Assembly: GCF_000002875.2 (NCBI RefSeq)
Contig: NC_009398.2
Location: forward strand, 491,878-555,877
Source: Leishmania infantum JPCM5
Lineage: Eukaryota; Euglenozoa; Kinetoplastea; Trypanosomatida; Trypanosomatidae
Reading direction: 5' to 3'
Length of the DNA stretch: 64,000 nucleotides
The first letter of the stretch is position 1; the number at the start of each line of letters is the position of its first letter. The notes under the pieces are model-generated. The model worked only from the letters and a program-made list of their open reading frames with translations, searched no databases and had not been told where the DNA came from. Shown piece by piece: positions 17,318-28,030 of this stretch. The position numbers were made by a program, and so were the translations under genes.

Positions 17318-19869
17318 GTGCTCGTGCGTGCGTGTGCGCGTGCTGCGGTGGTGGGATGGAAGGACAGACAAACGAACGAAATAGTAACTTGAAAAATCAC
17401 GCCAACATCTGGAGACTTTGGTGCTGATCGCTGCTCTCTCGTGTGCATGTGTTTGGTTGGTGGCCGGAACGCACGCGTCGCTGCACTTTTCGTGTTTCTG
17501 CTTCCTCACTTGATGTCTCTGCAGCTGCATGTCCTCTTCGTTTTTCTTTTCTGCCCTTGTCCTTGCAGTGCTTCGTGCGCTTTCCACCTCGACTCTAAGC
17601 CGAGGATACGTTGCGTATCTGTTGGTGTGCTCCGTCTTTCCACTCCGGCTCCTCCTCTTCATGTGTGCAATGAACTGCGTGCTGAGACTTGTGCGCGTGT
17701 ACGCGCCTACGTCTGCGCCTCTCTCGGCGTTCGTGAGTGTGTGTGTGTGTGTGTGTCTGTCTTTCAGTGTTCGTCCGTCTGCCAGTGAAGGCGCGTCATC
17801 GCTTCATCTCCCCAGCGCATGAGCGAGTTGGTCGCGTGTGCTGCTATGACGCTGCAGAGGATCATCGACCGTTCCGCGGTGTTCTCTTTGGGGGGGGTGC
17901 GCGTGCAGGCAAGCGTGTGTGTTGGGTCGTCTGCTCTTTCCTTTTTTTGTTCTCCTTTTTCAATATTTCGTTGGCCTCTTGTTTATATCGTTCAGGCTCG
18001 CGTCTGTTGATCTGTTATCCGTGCGTGTATGTGTGTATGCGTGTGCTCACCCTCCCCTCCTGTGTGCATATCGGCATGTAGCGGTACATGAATGCCAAAA
18101 TTATATATGCATAGATCTGTGTACATGTGTGTGTGCGTGTATAAGTGTTCGTGCGTCTGTGAATGTGCTTGATTTTGTGGCTTCGTGCCGTGTCTTTTGC
18201 CCATCTCTTTTCGTTGTTGTGACGCTGATTGTCTCCATCTGCACTACGTCGTTGTGCGTGTGCTCGTTACCGGTCTTTTCGTGCGGCGCTGATGTTTTCT
18301 TCTTGGCGTTGCTCCTTTGCCATTCTCTTTCCACGCCCATCCTCTTCCCTTCTCTTGGCTCACCCAACCGCCGCCGCCGCTGCCCTGTGCTGTCGGCCCT
18401 CGCCGCGCTTCCGCGTCGCGCTGCCTTCCGGGGATCGGGGTGTTTCCTTTCTTTTCTGATTTTTTTGTTTTCCCCCGATCAGCGCCTCTCTTCATCCGTT
18501 TGTGGGTGCGGGGGAAGGGTGCGCGCTCCTCTACCGTTTTCCGTTCTGTTTTGTGTTGTACCCCCCTCTCTCGGTGTGAAACTGGCGCCCTTTCCTCTCT
18601 CTTATGTGGGTGCACACGCGTGATACGGTACTCTCTCCTAGCCTCCTCGTCGCCCCGCTGTTCTCCACAGGCCCTCTTTTCATTTCTAGCCCTGCGGCAG
18701 CGCCTGAAATCTGCGCGCTCGGCAGCGGCCGCCAACCAAACACGTGTGTGAGGATCACGGTAGTAGGGATGCGGAGCGAGCAGGGGTGGGGGACGGTGAG
18801 CGGTGATGGTGTCGGGAACCCACTCCTCCTCCAGTTGTTCTGCATTGCTCTCCCTATTTTTTTTTCTATGGCGCCCTTTTTGTTGACATCCGCCGCTCAT
18901 TGCCGTGTTGCTGTTCTTCGCATCTGCCGTGCTCTTGTGGTGCGTTGCTTGAGTTGTTGCCCCTCTGTGCTTCTCCCTCTCGCCATTGCACAGTTGGTGT
19001 GCGTGTACAGCTACATCTGTGTTGCTTGTGTGTGTGTGTGCGTGTCCGTGCCGATGTCCCTTCCAGGATCCGCATGCATCACACACGATCCGGCTTCTCC
19101 CTTGCCCCCCCTCCCCTACACACACACACACACAAAGGCGACATCACCCAGAGACACAGAAGCGAAGAATGTACCGCTGCGGAATGCACAGTCGGCACCT
19201 TATCCGCGCACACCGGCAAACACAAAGGGAGGGACGCAAGTGAAGAGGAAACGAGCAGCGGCGTCGTTGCAGCTGCACTCGCTATTCGCCGAAACTCCAT
19301 GCTAGCCCGAGCCTGGCTGTCTTGGGCGAACGGCCTATGCTCCATTCGTCCCCGCGCACGTTGCCCGTCAGATGGTCTCTGGCGGCATCGCTGAGGCGAC
19401 ACGGGGTTGGTGTAGTGGCGCAGTGCCCGTAAATCTTCACCTGCTTCCAATTGCACACGTCGACGCTGCGTGCCAAGCCTTCCTGTCGATAAGGAAGGGC
19501 AGTTCCTGCCGTGATCCCCAGCTGACGAGGCGATGCCTCGCTGAACCTCCTCCGCCCACTCCCTCTTACTGTTCGCGCCATTGCCGCCACCTTATCACCT
19601 TGTTGCTCCGCGTGTTGCGCCTGCATTGGTTGGTCTCCTCACTGCCGCTTATTGTTGCCGAAACCCACCGCCATGTACATGGGTCAACTTGACACGACTG
19701 GAGAGGAGGACAAGTACGCAGTAGCGCGTCACAAACAAACACGTACGCACACCCGCACCCACACCCACACGAGCGCAGAGGTGCCGCTCAAGGAAACGCA
19801 TACCATACACAGGTCCTCTTCCCTCGCGGTCTTTGAGTGTTCGGGCGCACCGTGGGCTGAAGTGGACCG
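17318..19869 (+). other. Long intergenic/UTR region
   Basis: 2.5 kb with no supported gene. The sequence is strongly T/G/C-rich with TG runs (17735-17757 and others), which makes long open frames such as 17919-18623 encode Cys/Ser/Phe/Val-rich nonsense. It is probably the 3' UTR of the Tubby-like gene plus the 5' leader of the next. From about 19140 to 19560 the composition is more even. Confidence 0.6.
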
Positions 19870-20913
19870 ATGGGGCAGCTGAGAGGCAGTGCGCATCTGA
19901 CTCGCCACTGGACCCGGAGAGCTGAACCGCACTGTAGTGGCGTGACCTGCGGCAGCAGGAGCATAACCAGCACCCCAACCGCGTCATCGTCGACATCAAG
20001 CGACACCGACGCCGGCGCAGCAAGCGCGGCGCGGCTAGCTCGTGCGGCGGAGATCCGACGCAAAGAGCTTCTATTTCGGTGGCTGCGCCGCCTTGTCGTG
20101 CCCGCTTTCTCCATCTACGGTCTGTTCCTTCTCCGACCAACCGAGGGTCATTTCTTGCGCTACGTTGCCGAGCGGCGGCACCTGGATGCGCCTTTCAACG
20201 CGTGGTTCCCTCCTATCATCGTGAGTAGCACGACAGAGCCCGGCTCCAAGGTAGAGCCTGCTAAGAGAGCACCGACGGCGACGAGCACGTCCTCACCGAC
20301 AGGAGGGGCAGGCGCGAAAGGAGGAGCTCCATCATTGGCGCCGGAGGTCATCCCGACAGTTTTTCGAAGCGAGCGCGATCGCGAGTGGGCAGCGCAGCGT
20401 TTCAACTACAAGAAGGGCAGCGATGATGAAGAGCGTGTGGCCCGCAAGCGCCTCTTGTTTGCGCGCGACCGCGTCCACTTGCCGGACGACACCGTCGTCG
20501 AGACGATTCGTAGTCCGTCGGAGCAGCTGGAAGAGCTCCGCGCGCTGCGCGAGCACCCTCCTATGCACTTACTCAGCGAGCAGCTCAACAGCATCGCTGA
20601 GGAGAGCCATCGCTATGCCGCCACGCTCGCTACTGCTGCTGCTGCTGCACAGCTGACTGACCCTAAGGACGTAGCGTCGCCAGCCTCACTGAGCAGCGAC
20701 GCAGCTGCGACGTCGTCGTTGGACGGAGTTGCGTCACCTCCATCGCAAGGAGCGGCTGCTGTCGTCTCTTCGCCGCCCCAAGTGGAGATCCAGTTTGAGG
20801 ACCGCTCTCTCTTTGCCACCGCCGCCATTCTTTTTCGCGACCGTGACGACCGCGTCGTGCGAGCGATGCGGTTCATCGGTGCGTGTGGCATGATATGGAA
20901 GGAAGTTGCGTGA
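19870..20913 (+). CDS. Conserved-looking hypothetical protein with one membrane segment
   Basis: 347 residues from the ATG at 19870. The first 45 residues are basic and Ser/Thr-rich with almost no acidic residues, compatible with a mitochondrial leader. A basic helix (AARLARAAEIRRKELLFRWL) precedes a hydrophobic stretch at 75-90 (LVVPAFSIYGLFLLRP). The remainder is soluble and charged, with FRSERDREWAAQRFNYKK, then a Lys/Arg/Asp-rich segment ending RDRVHLPDDTVVETIRSPSEQLEELRALREH. An Ala/Ser-rich linker leads to a C-terminal piece, LFATAAILFRDRDDRVVRAM. I do not recognise a family. Codon use and long charged non-repetitive stretches support a real gene. A mitochondrial inner-membrane protein is one possibility. 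Confidence 0.65.
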   Translation: MGQLRGSAHLTRHWTRRAEPHCSGVTCGSRSITSTPTASSSTSSDTDAGAASAARLARAAEIRRKELLFRWLRRLVVPAFSIYGLFLLRPTEGHFLRYVAERRHLDAPFNAWFPPIIVSSTTEPGSKVEPAKRAPTATSTSSPTGGAGAKGGAPSLAPEVIPTVFRSERDREWAAQRFNYKKGSDDEERVARKRLLFARDRVHLPDDTVVETIRSPSEQLEELRALREHPPMHLLSEQLNSIAEESHRYAATLATAAAAAQLTDPKDVASPASLSSDAAATSSLDGVASPPSQGAAAVVSSPPQVEIQFEDRSLFATAAILFRDRDDRVVRAMRFIGACGMIWKEVA

Positions 20914-21860
20914 GCAGGTAAGCCGAGAAGCGTGCTGCGTGTGTGCGAGTGTGTGTGTGTGTGTGCGTGCCGGCTTTGTTTCTTCTTTGCGGCAGGCCGA
21001 CTCACGTCTCGGCACACGTGGCGGAGTATGCGGGCATGCGTGTGGAGGCGGGTGCCTCTGTGGTGCGGCCTTCCGCTTGCGGTGTACGGTGGCTGCCGCT
21101 TGTCGTCATGTAAATTTCAAGTGTAAACGTAAAGTGCACAAGCAAACCACCGAAGGACGCTCGCGTATGGTCGGAAGAAGTGAGCGCGCACATCATGGAC
21201 CGACGGGCAGATCGTACCGACCCCATTACTGTGCATTTGGCTGCAAAGGCCTCCCACGCCTGCTTTCACCGCGGAGGGGTGGCTGAAGGAAATGCGATGC
21301 CGAGTGTCTCAAAGGAGGAAGGGAGGGATGTACGCGGCGCTCGAGGTGCAGCCGATCTTCGGAAGCAATTCTTTCAGCGCGTTGGCGCAGTACCCCCTTA
21401 TCAAGCTTGTCTTGCGTATCTATATCACCGTAGTTTCCGAGAACCACAGATGGCTTTGCCAATACCCACCACTGCTATGCGAAGTGGTGGCTGCGTTAGC
21501 CGACAGCCACGCGGTATCCGCGGCTATTCCTGGGACGCAGCTGCGGACGTTCCTGTGCTTTCATTCATACCGTGCACCCCCCTCCTATCACTATCTCCCT
21601 TCACTTCAACGCCCTCACGTACGCTACCCGTTGTCCACGGGGTCGCTGTTTCTGCCCCTGCATCGGTGCAACGCCCCACACGCACACACGCACACTCGTA
21701 GTCTGCAACGCTCGAGCAACTATTTCTCTACGCTGTATCTCCGACCTCACCTGTGCATTCTCATCTTTTCCTCTGATCACGTTGTGCACATCACCTGGAC
21801 AGAGTCTTTATAACCAACAACATCTCCCCCTTCCTCCAACCGCTTCACCCATCCGTCAGC
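20914..21860 (+). other. Intergenic/UTR region upstream of enolase
   Basis: No supported gene. A frame at 21292-21813 is open for 173 codons but has no domain and overlaps the probable enolase leader. Pyrimidine-rich sequence at 21719-21775 followed by AG near 21800 is a reasonable trans-splice acceptor region for enolase. Confidence 0.5.
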
Positions 21861-23150
21861 ATGCCGATCCAAAAGGTTTACGCCCGTGAGGTGCTTGACT
21901 CCCGCGGCAACCCGACCGTTGAGGTCGAGTTGATGACGGAGGCCGGCGTCTTCCGCTCCGCTGTGCCGTCCGGCGCGTCGACTGGCGTGCATGAGGCGTG
22001 CGAGCTGCGCGACGGCGACAAGGCGCGCTACTGTGGCGCCGGCTGCACGCAGGCGGTGAAGAACGTGAACGAGATCCTTGCGCCGGCGCTTGTGGGCAAG
22101 GACGAGTCGGACCAGGCCGGCCTCGACAAGATGATGTGTGAGCTGGACGGGACAAAGAACAAGAGCAAGCTCGGCGCGAACGCGATCCTGGGCTGCTCGA
22201 TGGCGATCAGCAAGGCCGCTGCGGCGAAGGCTGGCGTGCCACTGTACAGGTACATCGCGGGCCTCGCCGGGACGAAGGATATTCGCCTGCCTGTGCCGTG
22301 CTTCAACGTGATCAACGGTGGCAAGCACGCCGGCAACGTGCTGCCGTTCCAGGAGTTCATGATCGCGCCGACGAAGGCGACGTCGTTCCGTGAGGCGCTG
22401 CGCATGGGCTCGGAGGTATACCACGCGCTCAAGGTGATCATCAAGAGCAAGTACGGCCAGGACGCCGTGAACGTCGGCGACGAGGGCGGCTTCGCGCCGC
22501 CGATCAAGCACATCGACGAGCCGCTGCCGATCCTGATGGAGGCGATTGAGAAGGCTGGGCACAAGGGCAAGTTCGCGATCTGCATGGACTGCGCGGCAAG
22601 CGAAGCGTATGACGCGGAGAGGAAGATGTACAACCTGACATTCAAGAACCCCGAGCCGACGTACGTGTCCGCGGCGGAGCTGCAGGCGACCTACGAGCGC
22701 TGGGTCGCGGAGTACCCGCTGGTGTCCATCGAGGACCCGTTCGCGGAAGACAACTTTGACGAGTTCTCGGCGATTACGATGGCACTCGCCGGAAAGGCGC
22801 AGATCGTCGGTGATGACCTGACGGTGACAAACGTGGAGCGTGTGAAGATGGCGATCGAGAAGTCTGCGTGCAACTCGCTGCTACTGAAGATCAACCAGAT
22901 CGGCACGATCAGTGAGTCGATCGCAGCGGCGAAGCTGTGCATGGAGAACGGGTGGTCTGTGATGGTGTCGCACCGCAGCGGCGAGACGGAGGACACGTAC
23001 ATTGCCGACCTGTCCGTGGGCCTGGGAACCGGCCAGATCAAGACTGGCGCGCCGTGCCGCGGCGAACGCACTGCGAAGCTGAACCAGCTGCTGCGCATCG
23101 AGGAGGAGATCGGTTCCACGGCTACGTACGGCTACCCCGGCTGGGCGTAA
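21861..23150 (+). CDS. ENOL: Enolase (2-phosphoglycerate dehydratase)
   Basis: 429 residues, the usual enolase length, starting [20 protein letters not shown]. It converts 2-phosphoglycerate to phosphoenolpyruvate in glycolysis and gluconeogenesis; in trypanosomatids this step is cytosolic, downstream of the glycosomal reactions. All active-site residues are present by position: loop S37-S40, E165, E208, the metal ligands D243, E291 and D318, the base K343, H371-R372-S373 in the signature [18 protein letters not shown], and K394. The three residues known to distinguish trypanosomatid enolases, Cys147 (VPCFN), Lys155 (NGGKHAGN) and Cys241 (AICMDC), are all found. Codons are the most strongly G/C-ending of the window, as expected for a highly expressed gene. 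Confidence 0.99.
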   Translation: MPIQKVYAREVLDSRGNPTVEVELMTEAGVFRSAVPSGASTGVHEACELRDGDKARYCGAGCTQAVKNVNEILAPALVGKDESDQAGLDKMMCELDGTKNKSKLGANAILGCSMAISKAAAAKAGVPLYRYIAGLAGTKDIRLPVPCFNVINGGKHAGNVLPFQEFMIAPTKATSFREALRMGSEVYHALKVIIKSKYGQDAVNVGDEGGFAPPIKHIDEPLPILMEAIEKAGHKGKFAICMDCAASEAYDAERKMYNLTFKNPEPTYVSAAELQATYERWVAEYPLVSIEDPFAEDNFDEFSAITMALAGKAQIVGDDLTVTNVERVKMAIEKSACNSLLLKINQIGTISESIAAAKLCMENGWSVMVSHRSGETEDTYIADLSVGLGTGQIKTGAPCRGERTAKLNQLLRIEEEIGSTATYGYPGWA

Positions 23151-25441
23151 GACGTGCTTCTCGGGCACCTATCGCCGCCGTGCGCAGCTTCTTGATCCTC
23201 TCTTGCCCCTCTCGACTCTACACTTCCACTGACGGTGCAACTGCTGCGTCGCGGAGTGCATACACGGCACTTTTGTGCCGCGGGTCTAGCGCCTGCCATC
23301 AAAAAAGAAAATAACATGGATAGTGTGGCGCCTCGGCTGCCCGGCTGGCGCGTGTTTGTGTGCTCGCGGTGGATGAAGGAGGGCGGGTCGGTGCGCTGGC
23401 GGCGAGGCGATGCGCCGCGGCAAACTGCAACAGGCGGCCTGGTTTGTGTGTGTGTGTATGTGGGCACTGCTGTGCCCGCTGCGCGTGTGCGCTGGCCGGG
23501 TGCCTCGAGGGGCGCCGGACGGCGTGTGCGGGCGTGTGCTTCCATTCTTGCCCTTACTCACCCGCGTGTTGCGAGGCGCGTGAGCTTGCCTTATATTTAC
23601 TTTGTTCTCTTTCTGAACCGCCGAAACGGTCAGACATATTGGAAAAAGATTCCCTTCCCACTCGCTTGAGCTGCGCGCGAGTGCTGGCGCGTGAGGCGCG
23701 GTAAGCGGCGAGGGTGCCAGGCGACCGTGCCTCGCTCGGCTCCTCCTCTCTGCCTTGCTTGCTCTCCCTCGTTCTCTTTCTAAGCCTGCCTGTGCCTACG
23801 CGCGCCACGGGATGAGCGGCCCTGCCTCCCTCCATCTCTCTCTTCTCCCACCTGCTCTCTTTCTTTGCGCGCGCGTGTGAGCGGTGGTGGCAGCCAGATA
23901 CAGGCAAGCCGATGTATTGTAGTTGGAGAAGCAACGGAGCGTCAAGTACTGCGTGCAGGACTCAGCATGTGAAGTGGAGGAACGGAAGGAACCCCCCAAA
24001 CAAGCCAAAAAAAAGTAAGATGGGAAGAACGCACCATGGCAGACCTCAAGGGGGAGCGCGCCCTCGTGTGTGTGTGTGTGTCTGCGAGTGTGTGGGCCTA
24101 TCGTCGTTTTGCCGTGGGCTCGGCTTCCCCCGCTTCTCTCACCTCCCGCATCCCTGTTGTACTCTTCGAACGCTCCTCCTCGCGCATCGCGTCGCCATGG
24201 AGCGGCTTGTCAGCGCAAGGACCACTGAGAGACAGCCGCCCTCCTTCTCTCGCTCTGTGTCGTGCATGCGTGGGTGGCCGCAGCGTCTTGTTCCTAGTGC
24301 TCCCCCCACCACACATACCAATCGTGTCTTTCGTCTTGCTCTTCGCCTCGTCCACCACCCATCCACCTCTTCCTTGCTCCTTTCCTTCTGCCCCTTTCTT
24401 TCCTTGCCCATCCCACTGCTAAAAACTGTCGCTTCTACTATATCTGCGAGGTGCTCCCGTCTCCACACCTCACACACACACACACCCTCGCCACTCTCCT
24501 TCCTATCTTCACACACACACACACATGCACTGCCACCATTACCACCACTCCTTGGTGACAGTGGGATGATTTGGGCTTGTGTGCGTGTGTGCGGCGAATC
24601 ACCGTGCTGTTTTTCTTCTGCCACCCGCACATGTGCGCACACGCGCATCTTGGCACCTCTTTGTGTACGCGTCTGCAACGCCATTACGCTTCGCGGTAAA
24701 GGGCCGCGAGAAAGGAAGTAACACTAATAAAGAACGCCACCCGGCGCACGACCGCATCCTTTAAGGCGCGGCCTCTCTCTTTATCTCGCTGTCTACTCTC
24801 GCCCCCACGTGTCCTTGCTCAGCCATTCCAGTCGGACATCCCTCCATTGCCACCGCCCCCCCCTCTCGCTACTTCCATTCACTCACGATAACCTCCCTCT
24901 CCTTCTCTTGCGCGCCGTCTTTGAGGGGGAGCGCCGTGCCAGCTCAATAATAGCCGATTCGACTCGTTGTGGTTTCATACACTGATCTCTCCACCCGTGC
25001 TGGACGACGCTACCCTTGACGCGCTCTCCTTTTCTGCACGCGTGCCTGCCGCTTTTGGATGTGCATTCGCCTAAGTGCTTCCCTCCCCCAATCCGTCTCT
25101 CGCGTCTGCCCTCTTATCTCTGGGTGCATGTGCGCGCTTTACGCTGGCGCACGTGCTGTGACGGCTTCTGTTCAGTTTTTTCGGCGACATCACGCACCAG
25201 ACACAAACCCCCACCCCCGAAAGGAAGAAGGGAAACGGCTGCGCTTCGAACGAAGCGGGCACGTCTCACGCGTCCATCTCTGTCCTTCGTCTGTCGCGTT
25301 TCGACGCTGGCTGGTGTCTGAGTGCGGGCGCCCATCCAGGGCACACTTCAACTTGCTTTACAGCACCTGCCTTGGTCCGCGGCCGAGGCAACGAAAGGGC
25401 TGTTTCTCCTTGTTGCCACGACGGGTGAACGTCCGCGCGCA
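23151..25441 (+). other. Long intergenic/UTR region downstream of enolase
   Basis: 2.3 kb with no supported gene. It contains TG runs at about 23444-23460 and 24066-24080, CA runs near 24470-24525, and CT-rich tracts at 24340-24420 and 24830-24910. The open frame of the next gene extends back to a GTG at 25322, but there is no ATG before 25442. Confidence 0.6.
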
Positions 25442-28030
25442 ATGCACAGCGGCACGACGGAGAAGGAAATGCCGTCGCCATGCCCGAACCACATACACGA
25501 ACGACGGGCCTGCGGGCCTCCTGTGTTGCATGTGAACGTGCTTTACGGGCTGTCGAACGAGGAGACCGCCTCAAACTCGTTTCCGGCCTCCTTCGGTCGG
25601 ACAACATCAAGTGGGGTCGGCGCCCTCAACCGCGCCGGTCCTGTGAGCAGCCTGCCAGCGTCTGCGGCTGCGTCCGCCTCTCGGCGGGCACCAGATGGCT
25701 CGTTGTCGCCGATGTGCTCGGCCCTCAGCTTGAGCGCGATGAGCGGCAGTGGTGCGGTGCAATCCTCCACCTTGGCGAAGCCCGTCCTGGATTTGTCGCA
25801 GGTACGCTGCATCCCACTCGACCAGTGGGTACCGGATGCACACGTGGTGAACTGCATGGCACCGGGCTGCAGCAACAGCTTTTCTCTCTTTAACCGCAAG
25901 CATCACTGCCGTATGTGCGGGCGCGTCTTCTGCTCCTCGTGCTGCAACAACCTCGTGTACATACCGGCCGCCGTTGTGAACAAGGCGAATAGCTCGACCG
26001 AGGGTACGGCGGCGGGCAGCTATTCGGCAACCGCCAACACGTCCGTGAGCTCCGTTGTTACTCCCGAGCCGCAGCAGTTTAACCGCGCGTGTGCGAACGA
26101 CGGCAGTGCGTCGCCAAACGGGATGCGGCGAGGACCACAGGCCCCCGCAGCGCAGGGACTCGATGTGTCCCCTGCGTCCAGCGCTACACTGTTCCCCGGC
26201 CCTCTGCCTGTCTGCAGCGATGGAAACGGTCACCTACCGTCTAACGCGCTCACCTCCCCGTCGGCGGTGACGGCGCTGCCGTCATCACTGTCTCCGTCCA
26301 CCCAAGCCGCGGTGCCATGCCGTGTGTGTGCCAGCTGCTCCTACGAGGTCCAGCTGGTGGTGTCTACTCGGCAAGAAAACGGCGAGCCGCGCCGCCGCAG
26401 CCGCGGTGAGCTCAAGATGATCCAGCGCGTCCTCCTCGTCAACGTCATGAGCTTCCTGACGCTGCGCGACTTGGCGAATGTGTCGCTTGTCTCGGCGGAC
26501 TTCTACTTCATGTCCCGAGACAACATCATCTGGTACCAGTACAATATGACGCGGTGGGTTCAGGAGGCCGAGCTGCCGCGACTGTCGTCGCTCAACTCGC
26601 GTGCTGCGGCGTCTCGAATGCAGCAGCAGCGAGGGCCCAGCTGGTACACCTATTCCTCGGGCAGTGGGGCCCGCAGCTCTTTGATAGACGACATGTTCTC
26701 GAGTGCGCCGGTGATTCAAGATGCCACCACGCTCTCGGAGAGCGAGGCGGCTAAGCGCGTCATCTCGTTGCATGCGCGGTACAACTACACCCAGTTCCTT
26801 GACTTTGCGCGACGGCAGGAGATGGCACGGTGTGAAGGACTGTCGTCTTTCTCGCTCGGTGCTCGCCTCTTGCTGTCGAGCCCTATTCGCGTGGCGCTTG
26901 TGGGGCCGTGCGGTATCGGCAAGACAGCCAGCGCTCACGCCTTCCTTGGCGAGAAGCCTTCACAGATGGTGGTGCGGCCGACCATTGGGTTTGAGCGGCG
27001 TGCCGTGACAGTGCGGCTGGCCCGCGGCCTCTTCGCGGAGGCCGTGCTGCACATCTACGACCTCAGCGGCGCCGACCGCTACGGGGAGCTGCGCCGCTTC
27101 GTGTGTCGGCACTGCCATGCGATTGGTCTCTGCTATGACCCGTCCCGAAAAGTGACGCTGGTGCAGGCGGCAGATATTATGATGGGGCTCGAGAGCGCTC
27201 TGGGCCCGCAGCCGGTAGTGATCTGCGGACTGATGCGACAGCCACATTATACCTCGAGCTCGAGCAGCGCACCCCTTCATCACCACAGGGCAGGCCCCGC
27301 TCGCTTTCCCGCTGTGGTGTCTGCAGCAACTGCGTTGAACCTCTCAGCGCCCCCGAAGAAGGAGGACGAATGCTCTCACTCGATGCTGGTCGGCTCTGCT
27401 GAGGCTGAGGCTGCGGGTGGCGTTGCAGGCGAGTCGACGGGTGCCGCGCCAATGTGCGGCGCTGCCAACGGTTGTAACACGCCACCTCAAGCCAGCAGCA
27501 GCCCTGCAGGTACCGCGGTCAGGTTGCCCGGCGTTGTTGCAGAGAATGGTGGTCACGAGAGCTGTGACGGACTGCAGGATGACGCCGCGGTATCGCCGAT
27601 TCCATCACCTACGCCGCCGCCGTTCACCATCGCCTCTCCGCAGAGTAGCGTGCTCGAAGTGTCGGTCGAGGACGCGGTGGGCATTACCGTTCGAGGCCAC
27701 TCATCCATCCATTGTCCGCTGCTGCACCCCACCCCGTTGTTCGAGGCTCTCGTGCAGTCTGTGCTGGACCTTTTAGTGGAGGCGACGGTGGCCAGCACGA
27801 GCACCATATCGGAGATCAGCGCGGGGCTCACGACGCATGGCGGCGGCAGCGGCCCGCAAAGCTTTCCGACGTGTTGTCCGAGCTCTCTGAGCGCTGGCAG
27901 TGCGCCAGCGAGCGCGATGCGAGTCGCTTCTACGCGCCGCCGTCCGCACGCATCGCGGGCAATTATGGAGGACCTGCTGAACCTGACGATGCAGCCCTGT
28001 GCACTGGACATCTTGCTGGATCGAAAGTAG
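25442..28030 (+). CDS. FYVE-finger protein with F-box-like and Ras-like GTPase-like domains
   Basis: 862 residues from the ATG at 25442. A FYVE finger starts at about residue 129: W-V-P-D, two Cys pairs, the basic phosphoinositide-binding motif RKHHCR (152-157), CGRVFCSSC, and the closing C-R-V-C-x2-C at about 293-298. A Ser/Pro-rich insert of about 120 residues (172-292) separates the last zinc-ligand pair from the others. Residues 326-370 (VLLVNVMSFLTLRDLANVSL…) resemble an F-box. Residues 481-600 resemble a small GTPase: P-loop GPCGIGKT (488-495), a threonine in RPTIGF, and DLSGADRY in place of DTAGQERF. The NKxD specificity motif is absent (VVICGLMRQ). FYVE fingers bind PI3P on endosomes, so an endosomal adaptor is likely. 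The remaining 260 residues are low complexity with a short helical end. Confidence 0.78.
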   Translation: MHSGTTEKEMPSPCPNHIHERRACGPPVLHVNVLYGLSNEETASNSFPASFGRTTSSGVGALNRAGPVSSLPASAAASASRRAPDGSLSPMCSALSLSAMSGSGAVQSSTLAKPVLDLSQVRCIPLDQWVPDAHVVNCMAPGCSNSFSLFNRKHHCRMCGRVFCSSCCNNLVYIPAAVVNKANSSTEGTAAGSYSATANTSVSSVVTPEPQQFNRACANDGSASPNGMRRGPQAPAAQGLDVSPASSATLFPGPLPVCSDGNGHLPSNALTSPSAVTALPSSLSPSTQAAVPCRVCASCSYEVQLVVSTRQENGEPRRRSRGELKMIQRVLLVNVMSFLTLRDLANVSLVSADFYFMSRDNIIWYQYNMTRWVQEAELPRLSSLNSRAAASRMQQQRGPSWYTYSSGSGARSSLIDDMFSSAPVIQDATTLSESEAAKRVISLHARYNYTQFLDFARRQEMARCEGLSSFSLGARLLLSSPIRVALVGPCGIGKTASAHAFLGEKPSQMVVRPTIGFERRAVTVRLARGLFAEAVLHIYDLSGADRYGELRRFVCRHCHAIGLCYDPSRKVTLVQAADIMMGLESALGPQPVVICGLMRQPHYTSSSSSAPLHHHRAGPARFPAVVSAATALNLSAPPKKEDECSHSMLVGSAEAEAAGGVAGESTGAAPMCGAANGCNTPPQASSSPAGTAVRLPGVVAENGGHESCDGLQDDAAVSPIPSPTPPPFTIASPQSSVLEVSVEDAVGITVRGHSSIHCPLLHPTPLFEALVQSVLDLLVEATVASTSTISEISAGLTTHGGGSGPQSFPTCCPSSLSAGSAPASAMRVASTRRRPHASRAIMEDLLNLTMQPCALDILLDRK

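Noticed and set aside
16619..17662. Antisense open frame of 347 codons
   Set aside because: Shadow of the Tubby-like gene extending into its 3' UTR; no motif.
17919..18623. Intergenic + strand frame of 234 codons with hydrophobic runs that mimic membrane segments
   Set aside because: Hydrophobicity comes from T-rich UTR sequence (Phe/Leu/Val/Cys codons); no charged soluble parts or conserved features.
21292..21813. Frame of 173 codons just upstream of enolase
   Set aside because: No domain, ends inside the expected enolase leader, and composition drifts to His/Thr/Arg low complexity.
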